Assembly: GCF_036488675.1 (NCBI RefSeq)
Contig: NZ_CP133148.1
Span: 3,862,001-3,926,000 of the forward strand
Direction of reading: 5' to 3'
DNA length: 64,000 bases
Source: Sinorhizobium chiapasense
Lineage (GTDB): Bacteria; Pseudomonadota; Alphaproteobacteria; Rhizobiales; Rhizobiaceae
In this document: positions 40,642-49,602 of the stretch, one piece after another
How positions within the stretch are numbered: position 1 is the first letter of the stretch
Layout of the letters: each line of letters begins with the position of its first letter
Program-made: the position numbers and the translations under genes
The notes under the pieces: generated by a model
Seen by the model: only the letters and a program-made list of their open reading frames with translations
Told to the model about the DNA's origin: nothing
The model's database searches: none

Positions 40642-41664
40642 ATGAAGGCCGTCCTCTGCCCGGAGCCGGGCCGCCTCGAGATCGTCGAACGCAGCCGGCC
40701 TGAGGCGCCTGCCGCCGGCTGGGTGCGCCTCGCCGTCAGCCATGTCGGGATCTGCGGTACCGATTATCATATTTTCGAAGGCAAGCATCCCTTCCTGCAA
40801 TATCCCCGCGTGATGGGGCACGAAATCTCGGCGAACGTGATCGAAGCGGGGCCTGAAACGTCGCTCGCACCGGGGACGCTGGTGGTCGTCAATCCCTATC
40901 TCTCCTGCGGAGACTGTGTGGCCTGCAGAAGCGGAAAGCCGAATTGCTGCACGGCAATCCGTGTCCTCGGCGTGCACACCGATGGTGCCTTCTGCGAGGA
41001 GATCATTATGTCGGCAGGAAATCTCTACCCGGCTCAGGATCTGTCACCCGAAGCCGCCGCTGCGGTCGAGTTCCTGGCGATCGGAGCCCATGCCGTGCGC
41101 CGGTCGAAGGCAGCGCCCGGCGCCCGTTCGCTGGTCATCGGCGCCGGCCCTATCGGCCTCGGGACGGCGATCTTCTCGCGCATTGCCGGGCACGACGTGA
41201 CCCTTCTCGACACGAGTGCGGAACGACTGGCCTTTGCCATCGACAAGCTCGGCTTCTCGCGCCGCATCGTTGCCGATGGCGACACGGAACGTGCGGTCGC
41301 GCAGGCCACGGATGGCGATGGCTTTGATGTCGTCTTCGATGCCACCGGCAATGGAACGTCGATGGAGCGGTCGTTCGCGTACGTCGCCCATGGTGGAACG
41401 CTGGTCTTCGTGAGTGTGGTCAAGGAAGATATCCGCTTCTCCGATCCGGAATTCCACAAGCGCGAGATGACGCTCATCGCCAGCCGCAACGCGACACGGG
41501 CGGATTTCGATCATGTCGTCGCGTCGATCCGTGACGGCCTGGTCCCGGTCGACGTGCTGATCACCCATCGCACGACGCTCGCTCAGGCGGTGAACGATCT
41601 GCCGCGCTGGGCGCACGAAAAGGCCGGTCTCGTCAAGGCCGTGATCAAAGTGGGTGCCGCATGA
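40642..41664 (+). CDS. Zinc-dependent alcohol dehydrogenase (sugar/sugar-acid dehydrogenase)
   Basis: 340-residue MDR-family enzyme. Catalytic zinc ligands: Cys in GICGTDYH and GHE in RVMGHEIS. The structural zinc site is CGDCVACRSGKPNC, and the cofactor loop is GAGPIGLG. A GGGAG site supports the ATG at 40642; an earlier ATG at 40624 overlaps the permease stop (ATGA). Similar enzymes act on L-galactonate, L-idonate or 2-keto-3-deoxy-L-fuconate. It ends overlapping the amidohydrolase start. Confidence 0.85.
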   Translation: MKAVLCPEPGRLEIVERSRPEAPAAGWVRLAVSHVGICGTDYHIFEGKHPFLQYPRVMGHEISANVIEAGPETSLAPGTLVVVNPYLSCGDCVACRSGKPNCCTAIRVLGVHTDGAFCEEIIMSAGNLYPAQDLSPEAAAAVEFLAIGAHAVRRSKAAPGARSLVIGAGPIGLGTAIFSRIAGHDVTLLDTSAERLAFAIDKLGFSRRIVADGDTERAVAQATDGDGFDVVFDATGNGTSMERSFAYVAHGGTLVFVSVVKEDIRFSDPEFHKREMTLIASRNATRADFDHVVASIRDGLVPVDVLITHRTTLAQAVNDLPRWAHEKAGLVKAVIKVGAA

Positions 41665-42494
41665 CCTTGATCGATGCTCACCAGCATTATTGGGCGCTCG
41701 GCCTTGGCCATAACAACTGGCCAGGGCCGGATCTGGCGCCGATCTATCGCGATTTCGGGCCGGACGATCTCAAGCCTAGCCTCGCGGCGGCAGGAATTAC
41801 GCGAACCGTTCTTGTCCAGGCCGCACCGAACGTGAGGGAAACCGAGTTCCTGCTTGCCATCGCTGAGCGGGAGGAGACGGTGGCCGCCGTGGTCGGTTGG
41901 GTCAATATCCTGGCCGCCGATGCCGTTTCAGAGATCACTCGCCTCAAGGCCCACCGGAAATTCAAGGGCATCCGACCGATGCTGCAAGGCATTGTCGAGA
42001 CCGCCTGGATCCTGCAGCCGCGGGCGATCGTCACACTGCAGGCATTGCCGCAGTTGGACCTGCGGTTCGACGCCCTGATTCAGCCGCGGCATTTGCCGGT
42101 CGTTGCTGCCCTTGCCGATGAGGTGCCCGAGCTTGCGATCGTCGTCGACCATGGCGCCAAACCCTTTATCGCCGCCGAAAAGATGGAGCCGTGGCAGTCG
42201 GACATGGCGGCGCTCGCCCGTCGCCCCAACGTCCACGTCAAACTCTCGGGGCTGGTGACCGAGGCTGGCGGCGGCTGGTCGGTCGAGAGGCTCAAACCCT
42301 ACGCCGCGCATCTCCTCGATGTCTTTGGAGCGGATCGCGTGATGTTCGGCAGCGACTGGCCGGTGGTGCTGCTCGACGCCGACTATGGCGCGTGGTTCGT
42401 TGCAGCGCAGGAGTTGACGGCGCACCTCAGATCCTCAGAGCGGGAGGATGTCTTTTCGCGCACGGCGGCCCGCTTTTACGGAATTTCCGGCTAA
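41661..42494 (+). CDS. COG3618 amidohydrolase, probable sugar lactonase
   Basis: 277-residue metal-dependent hydrolase (amidohydrolase_2). It shows IDAHQHYW at the start, GIRPMLQG, a conserved VVDHGAKP, and FGSDWPV near the end. Characterised relatives hydrolyse L-fucono-1,5-lactone or L-rhamnono-lactone; 2-pyrone-4,6-dicarboxylate hydrolase is a further relation. It overlaps the dehydrogenase stop (ATGA). This would provide the lactonase step between the aldose dehydrogenase and the UxaA-type dehydratase. Confidence 0.85.
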   Translation: MTLIDAHQHYWALGLGHNNWPGPDLAPIYRDFGPDDLKPSLAAAGITRTVLVQAAPNVRETEFLLAIAEREETVAAVVGWVNILAADAVSEITRLKAHRKFKGIRPMLQGIVETAWILQPRAIVTLQALPQLDLRFDALIQPRHLPVVAALADEVPELAIVVDHGAKPFIAAEKMEPWQSDMAALARRPNVHVKLSGLVTEAGGGWSVERLKPYAAHLLDVFGADRVMFGSDWPVVLLDADYGAWFVAAQELTAHLRSSEREDVFSRTAARFYGISG

Positions 42495-42736
42495 GGAATT
42501 GTCTTGCCGGCTTTTCCCGGGGAGAACAGCCTCGCGCAAGGGAACCGGCGCAGCGTTCAGAATCCAGTAACATTTTACTGAAAGATCTTGTACCGGGGCG
42601 GAAAGGGCATATTTGTTGCACCGCACAAGAAACGTGGTAGTCTGCCAGCGATTGCGGACACCAAGACAAACAATCGCAAGCTTGCGTCCGACTGGGAGCG
42701 GCGTTGTCATTGATTGAAACAAGGGGTACGCGTCCC

Positions 42737-44011
42737 ATGTTCTACCAGCTCTACGAATTGAACCACGCCATGATGGCGCCGTGGCGAACGGCCGCGGATG
42801 CCCTGCGCCTCGCCTTCAACAATCCCATGAATCCGGTTTCGCACACCTATTTCGGTCGTGCCACGGCTGCGGGATTGGAGGTATTCGAGCGCGCCACACG
42901 GCGTTACGGCAAGCCGGAATTCGGCCTTCCCGAAACGATCGTCGACGGGCAACCGGTGCCGGTGCACGAGAAGATCGTCTGGCGTGCGCCGTTCTGCAAT
43001 CTCATCCACTTCGAGCGCACTCTTCCGAAGGGGAGAGCGTCGGATCATAAGGTGTTGATGGTCGCGCCGATGTCCGGCCATTACGCTACGCTGCTGCGCG
43101 GCACCGTCGAAGCGCTGCTGCCGCATGCCGATATTTACATCACCGATTGGATCGACGCCCGGATGGTGCCGCTGGCCGAGGGCACGTTCGATCTCGACGA
43201 CTATATCGACTATGTCATCCAGATGCTGCACTTCCTCGGGCCCGATACCCATGTGATCGGCGTCTGTCAGCCGGCTGTGCCGGTTCTGGCCGCGGCCTCG
43301 CTGATGGAAGCGGCGGAAGATCCGCTCGCACCTGCATCGATGACGCTGATGGGCGGACCGATCGACACCCGCATCAATCCGACGGCCGTCAATCAGCTGG
43401 CGAAAGAGCGGCCGATCGAATGGTTCCGCGACAATGTCATCATGCCCGTGCCGTGGCCGCAGCCGGGCTTCATGCGCATGGTCTATCCGGGCTTCCTGCA
43501 GCTCTCGGGCTTCATGTCGATGAACCTTGATCGGCACTTGATCGCCCACAAGGAATTCTTCGCGCACCTCGTCAAGAACGATGGTGACGCCGCCGACAAG
43601 CATCGCGACTTCTATGACGAATATCTGGCGGTCATGGATCTGACGGCGGAATTCTACCTCCAGACCGTCCAGGTCGTGTTCATGCAACATGCCTTGCCGA
43701 AGGGCGAGATGATGCACCGCGGGCGGCGCGTCGACCCATCGGCAATCCGCAAGGTTGCGCTCCTGACCGTCGAGGGCGAAAACGACGACATTTCCGGCGT
43801 CGGTCAGACGAAGGCCGCGCAGACGATCTGCACCAACATCCCGGAAAATATGCGTCAGCACTACATGCAACCGGATGTCGGCCATTACGGCGTCTTCAAC
43901 GGATCGCGCTTCCGCCGCGAAATCGCGCCGCGCATCGTCGCCTTCCAGCGCGAACATTCGCGTCGCGCGGCGCCGGTCAAGCAGCTCATCAAGGGCGGAA
44001 AGTCGGCCTGA
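42737..44011 (+). CDS. phaZ: Intracellular poly(3-hydroxybutyrate) depolymerase PhaZ
   Basis: 424 residues. Degrades PHB granules, a carbon store important in rhizobia. The start MFYQLYELNHAMMAPWR is characteristic, as are HYATLLRGTVEALLPHADIY and DWIDARMVPL. The nucleophile motif reads GVCQPAV (Cys in place of the lipase-box Ser), the usual state in this family. The C-terminal HYGVFNGSRFR carries the His. The ATG at 42737 with an AAGGGG site is preferred over an alternative start 11 codons earlier. Confidence 0.93.
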   Translation: MFYQLYELNHAMMAPWRTAADALRLAFNNPMNPVSHTYFGRATAAGLEVFERATRRYGKPEFGLPETIVDGQPVPVHEKIVWRAPFCNLIHFERTLPKGRASDHKVLMVAPMSGHYATLLRGTVEALLPHADIYITDWIDARMVPLAEGTFDLDDYIDYVIQMLHFLGPDTHVIGVCQPAVPVLAAASLMEAAEDPLAPASMTLMGGPIDTRINPTAVNQLAKERPIEWFRDNVIMPVPWPQPGFMRMVYPGFLQLSGFMSMNLDRHLIAHKEFFAHLVKNDGDAADKHRDFYDEYLAVMDLTAEFYLQTVQVVFMQHALPKGEMMHRGRRVDPSAIRKVALLTVEGENDDISGVGQTKAAQTICTNIPENMRQHYMQPDVGHYGVFNGSRFRREIAPRIVAFQREHSRRAAPVKQLIKGGKSA

Positions 44012-44022
44012 CGGGAGACGTT

Positions 44023-44049
44023 CCGCTTTCGCCGAAGGCGGTCGTTTTT
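44023..44049 (+). terminator. Probable terminator of phaZ
   Basis: CCGCTTT (44023-44029) and AAGGCGG (44035-44041), pairing with one wobble, followed by TCGTTTTT. Confidence 0.7.
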
Positions 44050-44176
44050 GACTGTGCAGAGTCAAGATCTTGTCCGATTCCGACACCGGAAGTCTTGCAG
44101 ACACGGCGGGCCTTTCCCACATCGTTTTCATCGGGTCGCGATTGTCGCGGCCCGCTGATTGCGAGGAATCGTGAAG

Positions 44177-44599
44177 ATGAACCAATCTGCATTGATCCGT
44201 CCGGACTGGACGCCCGCGACCATTGCATTGATGGTGCTCGGCTTCGTTGTGTTCTGGCCGCTTGGCCTGGCAATGCTCGCTTATATCCTCTTCGGCGAAA
44301 AGCTGAGGGCGTTCAAGAAGGACGCCAACGGCAGCGTGGATCGCATGTGCGCCGGCTTCCGGCGTAACCACCGTCAGCACTGGGCGCATCATCGCACCGG
44401 CAACGTCGCTTTTGACGACTGGCGCGAAGCGGAGCTTGCCCGCCTCGACGAAGAGCGTCGCAAACTGGACGAAATGCGCGAGGAATTCGACGCCTATGTG
44501 CGTGAACTTCGCCGCGCCAAGGACCAGGAGGAGTTCGACCGCTTCATGCGCGAACGCAGGAACGGCGGCCCTTCGCCGTCTTCCGGCGAGACGAACTGA
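44177..44599 (+). CDS. DUF2852 membrane protein
   Basis: 140 residues: one N-terminal hydrophobic pair (TIALMVLGFVVFWPLGLAMLAYILFG) then a long charged, probably coiled-coil C-terminal half rich in EERRKLDEM-type repeats. It matches the alphaproteobacterial DUF2852 family, of unknown function. The ATG at 44177 has a GAGG site; an upstream start six codons earlier is possible. Followed by an unusual 28-base palindrome. Confidence 0.8.
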   Translation: MNQSALIRPDWTPATIALMVLGFVVFWPLGLAMLAYILFGEKLRAFKKDANGSVDRMCAGFRRNHRQHWAHHRTGNVAFDDWREAELARLDEERRKLDEMREEFDAYVRELRRAKDQEEFDRFMRERRNGGPSPSSGETN

Positions 44600-44612
44600 C
44601 CCGAAAGCCGCT

Positions 44613-44640
44613 ATCCGGCGTTTCATGTGAAACGCCGGAT
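44613..44640. promoter_or_regulatory. Extended perfect palindrome with parS-like centre
   Basis: Two 13-base arms, ATCCGGCGTTTCA (44613-44625) and its exact complement (44628-44640), around TG. The centre GTTTCATGTGAAAC differs from the parS-like 14-mer by one base. A two-base loop and no T run argue against a terminator. Confidence 0.55.
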
Positions 44641-44688
44641 ATCCAAGCCCGTGCTGCGAATGATCCGCGAATCGGATAGAAAGGCGCC

Positions 44689-45444
44689 ATGTTTTCCTCT
44701 CTCAAGCGGCGCCGCCACAATGGAACCCCTGCCGACATCACGCGCGACATCGAGGTCGCCGGCAAGCTCCTGCCGCTGACCATCCGCCAGAATGCCCGTG
44801 CCACGCGCATGACGCTTCGTATCGAACCGGGCGGTCGGGCACTGAAGCTGACCGTCCCCGAAGGCCTACCGGAGCGCGAAGTTCAATCCTTCCTGAACCG
44901 TCATCAGGGCTGGCTCTTGACCAAGCTCGCGCGGTTTTCCGGTGAAAGCGAAATCGAGGAAGGGGGCTCCATCCTGATCCGCGGTGTTGCTCACCGCATC
45001 GAAAGAACGGGCCGGATCCGCGGCCTGACCGAGGCCGTGATGCTCGGGGAAGAGAGTATCTTGCGGGTGAGCGGCGGAGAGGAGCATTTGCGCCGGCGCA
45101 TCGCCGATTTTCTGAAGAAGGAAGCGCGCAATGATCTTGAGCGTCTCGTCGCCGTCTACACCGGCAGGATTGGGTGCCGGGCGCGATCCCTGAGTTTGAA
45201 GGATACCCGCAGCCGGTGGGGCTCCTGCTCCGTCGACGGCGATTTGAGCTTTTCCTGGCGCATCGCCATGGCGCCGCCAAAGGTCATCGCCTATCTCGCG
45301 GCGCACGAGGTTGCGCATCTTGAGGAGATGAACCACGGACCGGACTTCTGGGCGCTTTGCGAAAAGCTGTGTCCCGACACCCGCGATGCCAAGCACTGGC
45401 TGAAGCGCAACGGCACCATGCTGCACGCGATCGATTTCGGTTAG
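44689..45444 (+). CDS. YgjP-type metallopeptidase domain protein (SprT-like, DUF45)
   Basis: 251 residues with the HExxH zinc site HEVAHLEEMNHGPDFW, where the third ligand is the His six residues after the second, and the preceding TRSRWGSCSVDG motif diagnostic of the YgjP/M48-related family. Probably a cytoplasmic metalloprotease or hydrolase of unknown substrate. No membrane segment or signal peptide. Confidence 0.88.
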   Translation: MFSSLKRRRHNGTPADITRDIEVAGKLLPLTIRQNARATRMTLRIEPGGRALKLTVPEGLPEREVQSFLNRHQGWLLTKLARFSGESEIEEGGSILIRGVAHRIERTGRIRGLTEAVMLGEESILRVSGGEEHLRRRIADFLKKEARNDLERLVAVYTGRIGCRARSLSLKDTRSRWGSCSVDGDLSFSWRIAMAPPKVIAYLAAHEVAHLEEMNHGPDFWALCEKLCPDTRDAKHWLKRNGTMLHAIDFG

Positions 45445-45633
45445 AGCGGTCCTGGTGCCGCGTTACAATTTTCCGCCCGCTGGTTCAAGGCGTCAGGCGC
45501 GATCCCGGGCCCCGAGCGCCGCCCTTGATCTTAGGGCAGAACGAGAGCCGATCAGCAGACGCATGGTTCCCTTCTCCGTTGTGGTACAATGCATGTGAGA
45601 AGCTGGCCGTCCCGCAACGTTGCGCCGGCCGCG
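45445..45633. other. Intergenic DNA before the mosaic repeat upstream of trpF
   Basis: The gap 45445-45793 has no supported gene. Its first half shows nothing I can name; its second half is mosaic repeat copy 5. The trpF promoter must lie here, but I cannot place it. Confidence 0.5.
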
Positions 45634-45740
45634 TTTGCGGCGCCGCGCGTCTTATCAGGCGCAAAGGACGCTGCAGTACTTTGAATGCCGCATGTTTTTA
45701 TCCCTTAGATCGGCTACGGTTTGAGGAAACATGCAGCAGG
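45634..45740 (+). repeat. Mosaic palindromic repeat, copy 5 (full length)
   Basis: Forward orientation: GGCGCCGCGCGTCTTATCAG, then CGCAAAGGACGCTGCAGTAC, the TTTGAATGCCGCATG linker, and a second hairpin around TTTTTATCCCTTAGATCGGC. It ends 53 bases before the trpF start. Confidence 0.8.
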
Positions 45741-45793
45741 CGACGCAACGTTTTGGCTCGACTCGGGCGACATTTCATGCAAGGTCGCTTCCC

Positions 45794-46480
45794 ATGAAAA
45801 CCGACGTGAAGATTTGCGGGCTGAAGACTGCGGAGGCTGTGGAGCGTGCCGTGGCGCTTGGCGCATCGCACACCGGCTTTATCTTCTTTCCGAAAAGCCC
45901 GCGCAATATCGAACCGGACGACGCCGGCCGTCTGGCGGCGCGTATCCGCGGGCGGGCGAAGATCGTTGCAGTCACGGTCGATGCCGGCAATGACGACCTC
46001 GATGAGATCGTTTCCGCCCTCAACCCGGATATCCTGCAGCTTCACGGTTCGGAGAGCCCGGAGCGCGTGCTGACGGTGAAGGCGGTCTACGGTCTGCCTG
46101 TCATGAAAGCCTTGTCGATCCGCGAAGCGTCCGACCTCGACCGGATCGGACCTTATGTCGGCATTGCCGATCGTTTCCTCTTCGACGCCAAGCCGCCGGC
46201 GGGTTCGGACTTGCCGGGCGGCAACGGCGTTTCGTTCGACTGGCGGCTGCTCGACGCGCTTGACGCCGGCGTCGATTACATGCTTTCCGGTGGATTGAAT
46301 GCGAACAACATCGGCGAAGCCCTTGCGCTGACTGGCGCGCGGGCCATCGACACATCCTCCGGCGTCGAGAGCGCGCCGGGCGTCAAGGATTTGGAGCTCA
46401 TGGAAGCATTTTTCGATGCCGTTCGTCGGGCGGACGACGAGCGCCACGAGCAGGGAGCGAGACGTGAACGAGGCGCCTAA
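45794..46480 (+). CDS. trpF: Phosphoribosylanthranilate isomerase
   Basis: 228-residue TIM barrel for the Amadori isomerisation of PRA to CdRP in tryptophan synthesis. The start DVKICGLKT holds the general-base Cys; [25 protein letters not shown] (Asp general acid), [14 protein letters not shown] and [14 protein letters not shown] follow. The ATG at 45794 follows the conserved start rather than the 21-residue extension. It overlaps trpB by 17 bases. Confidence 0.96.
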   Translation: MKTDVKICGLKTAEAVERAVALGASHTGFIFFPKSPRNIEPDDAGRLAARIRGRAKIVAVTVDAGNDDLDEIVSALNPDILQLHGSESPERVLTVKAVYGLPVMKALSIREASDLDRIGPYVGIADRFLFDAKPPAGSDLPGGNGVSFDWRLLDALDAGVDYMLSGGLNANNIGEALALTGARAIDTSSGVESAPGVKDLELMEAFFDAVRRADDERHEQGARRERGA

Positions 46481-47684
46481 ACTGAACTCCTTCAGAGCCG
46501 GACCCGACGAGGAAGGCCGCTTCGGTATCTTTGGCGGCCGTTTCGTTGCCGAGACGCTGATGCCGCTGATCCTCGACCTTCAGGACGAGTGGAACAAGGC
46601 AAAGTCTGATCCGGCCTTCAAGGCCGACCTGGAAAAGCTTGGAGCGCATTACATCGGTCGCCCGAGCCCGCTCTATTTCGCCGAGCGCCTGACGGCCGAA
46701 CTCGGCGGCGCAAAGATCTATTTCAAGCGCGAGGAGCTGAACCATACGGGCTCGCACAAGATCAACAACTGCATCGGCCAGATCCTGCTCGCCAAGCGCA
46801 TGGGCAAGACGCGCATCATTGCCGAAACCGGAGCGGGCCAGCATGGCGTCGCCTCCGCGACCGTTGCGGCCCGCTTCGGCCTGCCCTGCGTCGTCTACAT
46901 GGGCGCGACCGATGTCGAACGGCAGGCGCCGAACGTCTTCCGCATGAAGCTCCTCGGTGCCGAAGTGAGGCCGGTGACTGCCGGCCACGGTACCCTCAAG
47001 GATGCGATGAACGAGGCGCTGCGCGACTGGGTGACGAATGTTGACAGCACCTATTACCTGATCGGCACCGCCGCCGGACCGCATCCGTATCCGGAAATGG
47101 TCCGCGACTTCCAGTCGGTCATCGGCCAGGAAGCCAAGGAGCAGATTCTCGCGGCGGAGGGCCGGCTTCCCGATCTCGTTATCGCGGCGGTCGGTGGCGG
47201 CTCCAATGCGATCGGCATCTTCCATCCGTTCCTCGATGACGAAGGCGTCAAGATCGTCGGTGTAGAGGCCGGCGGCAAGGGCCTTGAGGGCGACGAGCAT
47301 TGCGCCTCGATCACGGCCGGTTCGCCGGGCGTCTTGCACGGCAACCGCACCTATCTGCTTCAGGACGGCGACGGCCAGATCAAGGAAGGGCATTCCATCT
47401 CCGCCGGTCTCGACTATCCGGGCATCGGGCCGGAGCACGCCTGGCTGAACGATGTCGGCCGCGTCGAATATGTCCCGATCATGGACCATGAGGCGCTCGA
47501 AGCCTTCCAGACGCTGACGCGGCTCGAAGGCATCATTCCGGCGCTCGAACCGTCGCACGCGTTGGCCGAGGTCATCAAGCGGGCGCCGAAGATGAGCAAG
47601 GACGAGATCATCCTGATGAATCTCTCCGGTCGCGGCGACAAGGACATTTTCACGGTCGGCAAAATTCTGGGTATGGGGCAATAA
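46464..47684 (+). CDS. trpB: Tryptophan synthase beta chain
   Basis: 406 residues; PLP enzyme joining indole and serine. The GTG at 46464 after AGGGAG gives the rhizobial start [24 protein letters not shown]. The PLP Lys is in [11 protein letters not shown], with [10 protein letters not shown] and the GGGSNAIG phosphate loop following. Translationally linked to trpF by overlap, 5 bases before trpA. Confidence 0.97.
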   Translation: MNEAPKLNSFRAGPDEEGRFGIFGGRFVAETLMPLILDLQDEWNKAKSDPAFKADLEKLGAHYIGRPSPLYFAERLTAELGGAKIYFKREELNHTGSHKINNCIGQILLAKRMGKTRIIAETGAGQHGVASATVAARFGLPCVVYMGATDVERQAPNVFRMKLLGAEVRPVTAGHGTLKDAMNEALRDWVTNVDSTYYLIGTAAGPHPYPEMVRDFQSVIGQEAKEQILAAEGRLPDLVIAAVGGGSNAIGIFHPFLDDEGVKIVGVEAGGKGLEGDEHCASITAGSPGVLHGNRTYLLQDGDGQIKEGHSISAGLDYPGIGPEHAWLNDVGRVEYVPIMDHEALEAFQTLTRLEGIIPALEPSHALAEVIKRAPKMSKDEIILMNLSGRGDKDIFTVGKILGMGQ

Positions 47685-47689
47685 CGATC

Positions 47690-48529
47690 ATGACCGCACG
47701 TATGGAGAAGAGGTTCGCCGACGTAGCGGCGGCGGGTCGCCCGGTCCTCGTCACCTATTTCATGGGGGGAGACCCGGATTTCGATACGTCGTTGGCGATC
47801 ATGAAGACGCTGCCCACGGCAGGCGCCGACGTGATCGAGCTTGGCATGCCTTTTTCCGACCCGATGGCGGATGGGCCGGCGATCCAGCTCGCGGGGCAAC
47901 GCTCGCTGAAGGGCGGCCAGACGCTTGCGAAGACGCTCGAGCTTGCGCGCCGCTTCCGCGGAGAGGACCAGCACACGCCCATCGTGCTGATGGGTTACTA
48001 CAATCCTATCTACGTCTATGGCGTCGATCGTTTCCTGACGGATGCGCTGGAAGCGGGGATCGATGGCCTGATCGTCGTCGACCTGCCTCCGGAGATGGAC
48101 GACGAGCTCTGCATCCCGGCGCTTAAGAGGGATATCAACTTCATCCGCCTGGCGACGCCGACGACCGATGACCGCCGCTTGCCAAAGGTGCTCGAAAACA
48201 CGTCGGGTTTCGTATATTACGTCTCGATGACCGGCATCACCGGTTCGGCTCTGCCGGATCCGTCGCTGATTGCGGGCGCCGTTCAGCGGATCAAGTCGCA
48301 CACTGAGCTGCCCGTCTGCGTCGGTTTCGGCGTCAAGACCGCCGAACACGCACGGGCGATCGGCGCATCGGCCGATGGTGTCGTCGTCGGCACCGCGATC
48401 GTCAATCAGATCGCCTCCAGCCTCACGGAAGAGGGACGTGCGACCGATGCGACGGTGCCGGGTGTCGAAGCGCTGGTCAAGGGCCTCTCGGCTGGTGTGC
48501 GGGCGGCAAGGCTCGCTGCAGCCGAATAA
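47690..48529 (+). CDS. trpA: Tryptophan synthase alpha chain
   Basis: 279 residues; TIM barrel releasing indole from indole-3-glycerol phosphate. Catalytic Glu in [16 protein letters not shown], the Asp in LIVVDLPPE, then [14 protein letters not shown] and VGFGVKT. The trpFBA-accD order is typical of rhizobia. Confidence 0.97.
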   Translation: MTARMEKRFADVAAAGRPVLVTYFMGGDPDFDTSLAIMKTLPTAGADVIELGMPFSDPMADGPAIQLAGQRSLKGGQTLAKTLELARRFRGEDQHTPIVLMGYYNPIYVYGVDRFLTDALEAGIDGLIVVDLPPEMDDELCIPALKRDINFIRLATPTTDDRRLPKVLENTSGFVYYVSMTGITGSALPDPSLIAGAVQRIKSHTELPVCVGFGVKTAEHARAIGASADGVVVGTAIVNQIASSLTEEGRATDATVPGVEALVKGLSAGVRAARLAAAE

Positions 48530-48579
48530 TCGCCCAGATTAACGCGCACAACCCGAAGGAATTCTTCAGGAGTTTATAA

Positions 48580-49494
48580 GTGAACTGGATCACAAACTAC
48601 GTTCGGCCGAAGATCAATTCGATGCTGGGCCGCAGGGAAGTTCCGGAAAATCTCTGGATCAAGTGCCCTGAAACCGGCGAGATGGTGTTTCATCGCGATC
48701 TCGAAGAGAACAAGTGGGTCATTCCGCAGTCCGGCTACCATATGAAGATGCCGGCGAAGGCTCGGTTGAAGGATCTTTTCGATGGTGGGATTTACGAGAC
48801 GCTGCCACAGCCGAAGGTGGCGCAGGACCCGCTCAAGTTCCGCGATTCGAAGAAGTACACCGATCGCCTGCGCGACAGCCGTGCGAAGACCGAGCTTGAG
48901 GACACGATCGTCGCCGGTCTTGGCCTCGTTCAGGGGGTCAAGCTCGTTGCCGTCGTTCACGAGTTCAACTTCATCGGCGGCTCGCTCGGTATGGCTGCCG
49001 GCGAAGCGATCGTTAAGGCTTTCGAGAGGGCTATTGCGGAAAAATGCCCGCTGGTGATCTTTCCCGCCTCCGGGGGCGCCCGCATGCAGGAAGGCATCCT
49101 TTCACTGATGCAGCTTCCGCGCACCACCGTGGCGGTGAATATGCTCAAGGAAGCCGGGCTTCCCTATATCGTCGTATTGACCAATCCGACGACCGGTGGC
49201 GTGACCGCTTCCTATGCGATGCTCGGCGACATCCACATCGCAGAACCCGGCGCGGAAATCGGCTTCGCCGGAAAACGGGTGATCGAACAGACCTTGCGCG
49301 AAAAGTTGCCGGAAGGCTTCCAGACGTCCGAATACCTGCTGGAGCACGGCATGGTCGACATGGTGGTCAAGCGGCATGACCTCCCGGCGACCCTGGCACG
49401 TGTGCTGAAGATCCTGACGAAGAAACCGGTCGAAGCTGCCAAGCGCGAGGGTGGATCGCAAGTGTCGGCCTTGCCGGTCGCGGCGCGGGCTTAG
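48580..49494 (+). CDS. accD: Acetyl-CoA carboxylase carboxyltransferase subunit beta
   Basis: 304 residues; transfers carboxyl from biotin to acetyl-CoA in fatty acid synthesis. GTG start after CAGGAG. The carboxyltransferase core has [20 protein letters not shown] and [12 protein letters not shown]. The N-terminal zinc ribbon is degenerate: only Cys29 remains of the four ligands (CPETG, then IPQSG in place of CPxCG). The subunit is otherwise of normal length. Confidence 0.96.
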   Translation: MNWITNYVRPKINSMLGRREVPENLWIKCPETGEMVFHRDLEENKWVIPQSGYHMKMPAKARLKDLFDGGIYETLPQPKVAQDPLKFRDSKKYTDRLRDSRAKTELEDTIVAGLGLVQGVKLVAVVHEFNFIGGSLGMAAGEAIVKAFERAIAEKCPLVIFPASGGARMQEGILSLMQLPRTTVAVNMLKEAGLPYIVVLTNPTTGGVTASYAMLGDIHIAEPGAEIGFAGKRVIEQTLREKLPEGFQTSEYLLEHGMVDMVVKRHDLPATLARVLKILTKKPVEAAKREGGSQVSALPVAARA

Positions 49495-49602
49495 ACCTCA
49501 CGCCCCCTCGGTTTCGGTAGACTCGGTGCGGCATCCAGGCGTGATCTGCTTCATACTCTTTCGGTGGTGAGTCCCGGCGGACGATTTTTCGAGGCGATTG
49601 AC

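Noticed and set aside
42707..44626. 639-codon open frame antisense to phaZ and the DUF2852 gene
   Set aside because: Covers two well-supported genes in opposite orientation and lacks protein-like signatures.
45469..45797. Frames encoding Cys-rich peptides before trpF
   Set aside because: They translate the mosaic repeat; similar peptides appear wherever copies of the repeat are read through.
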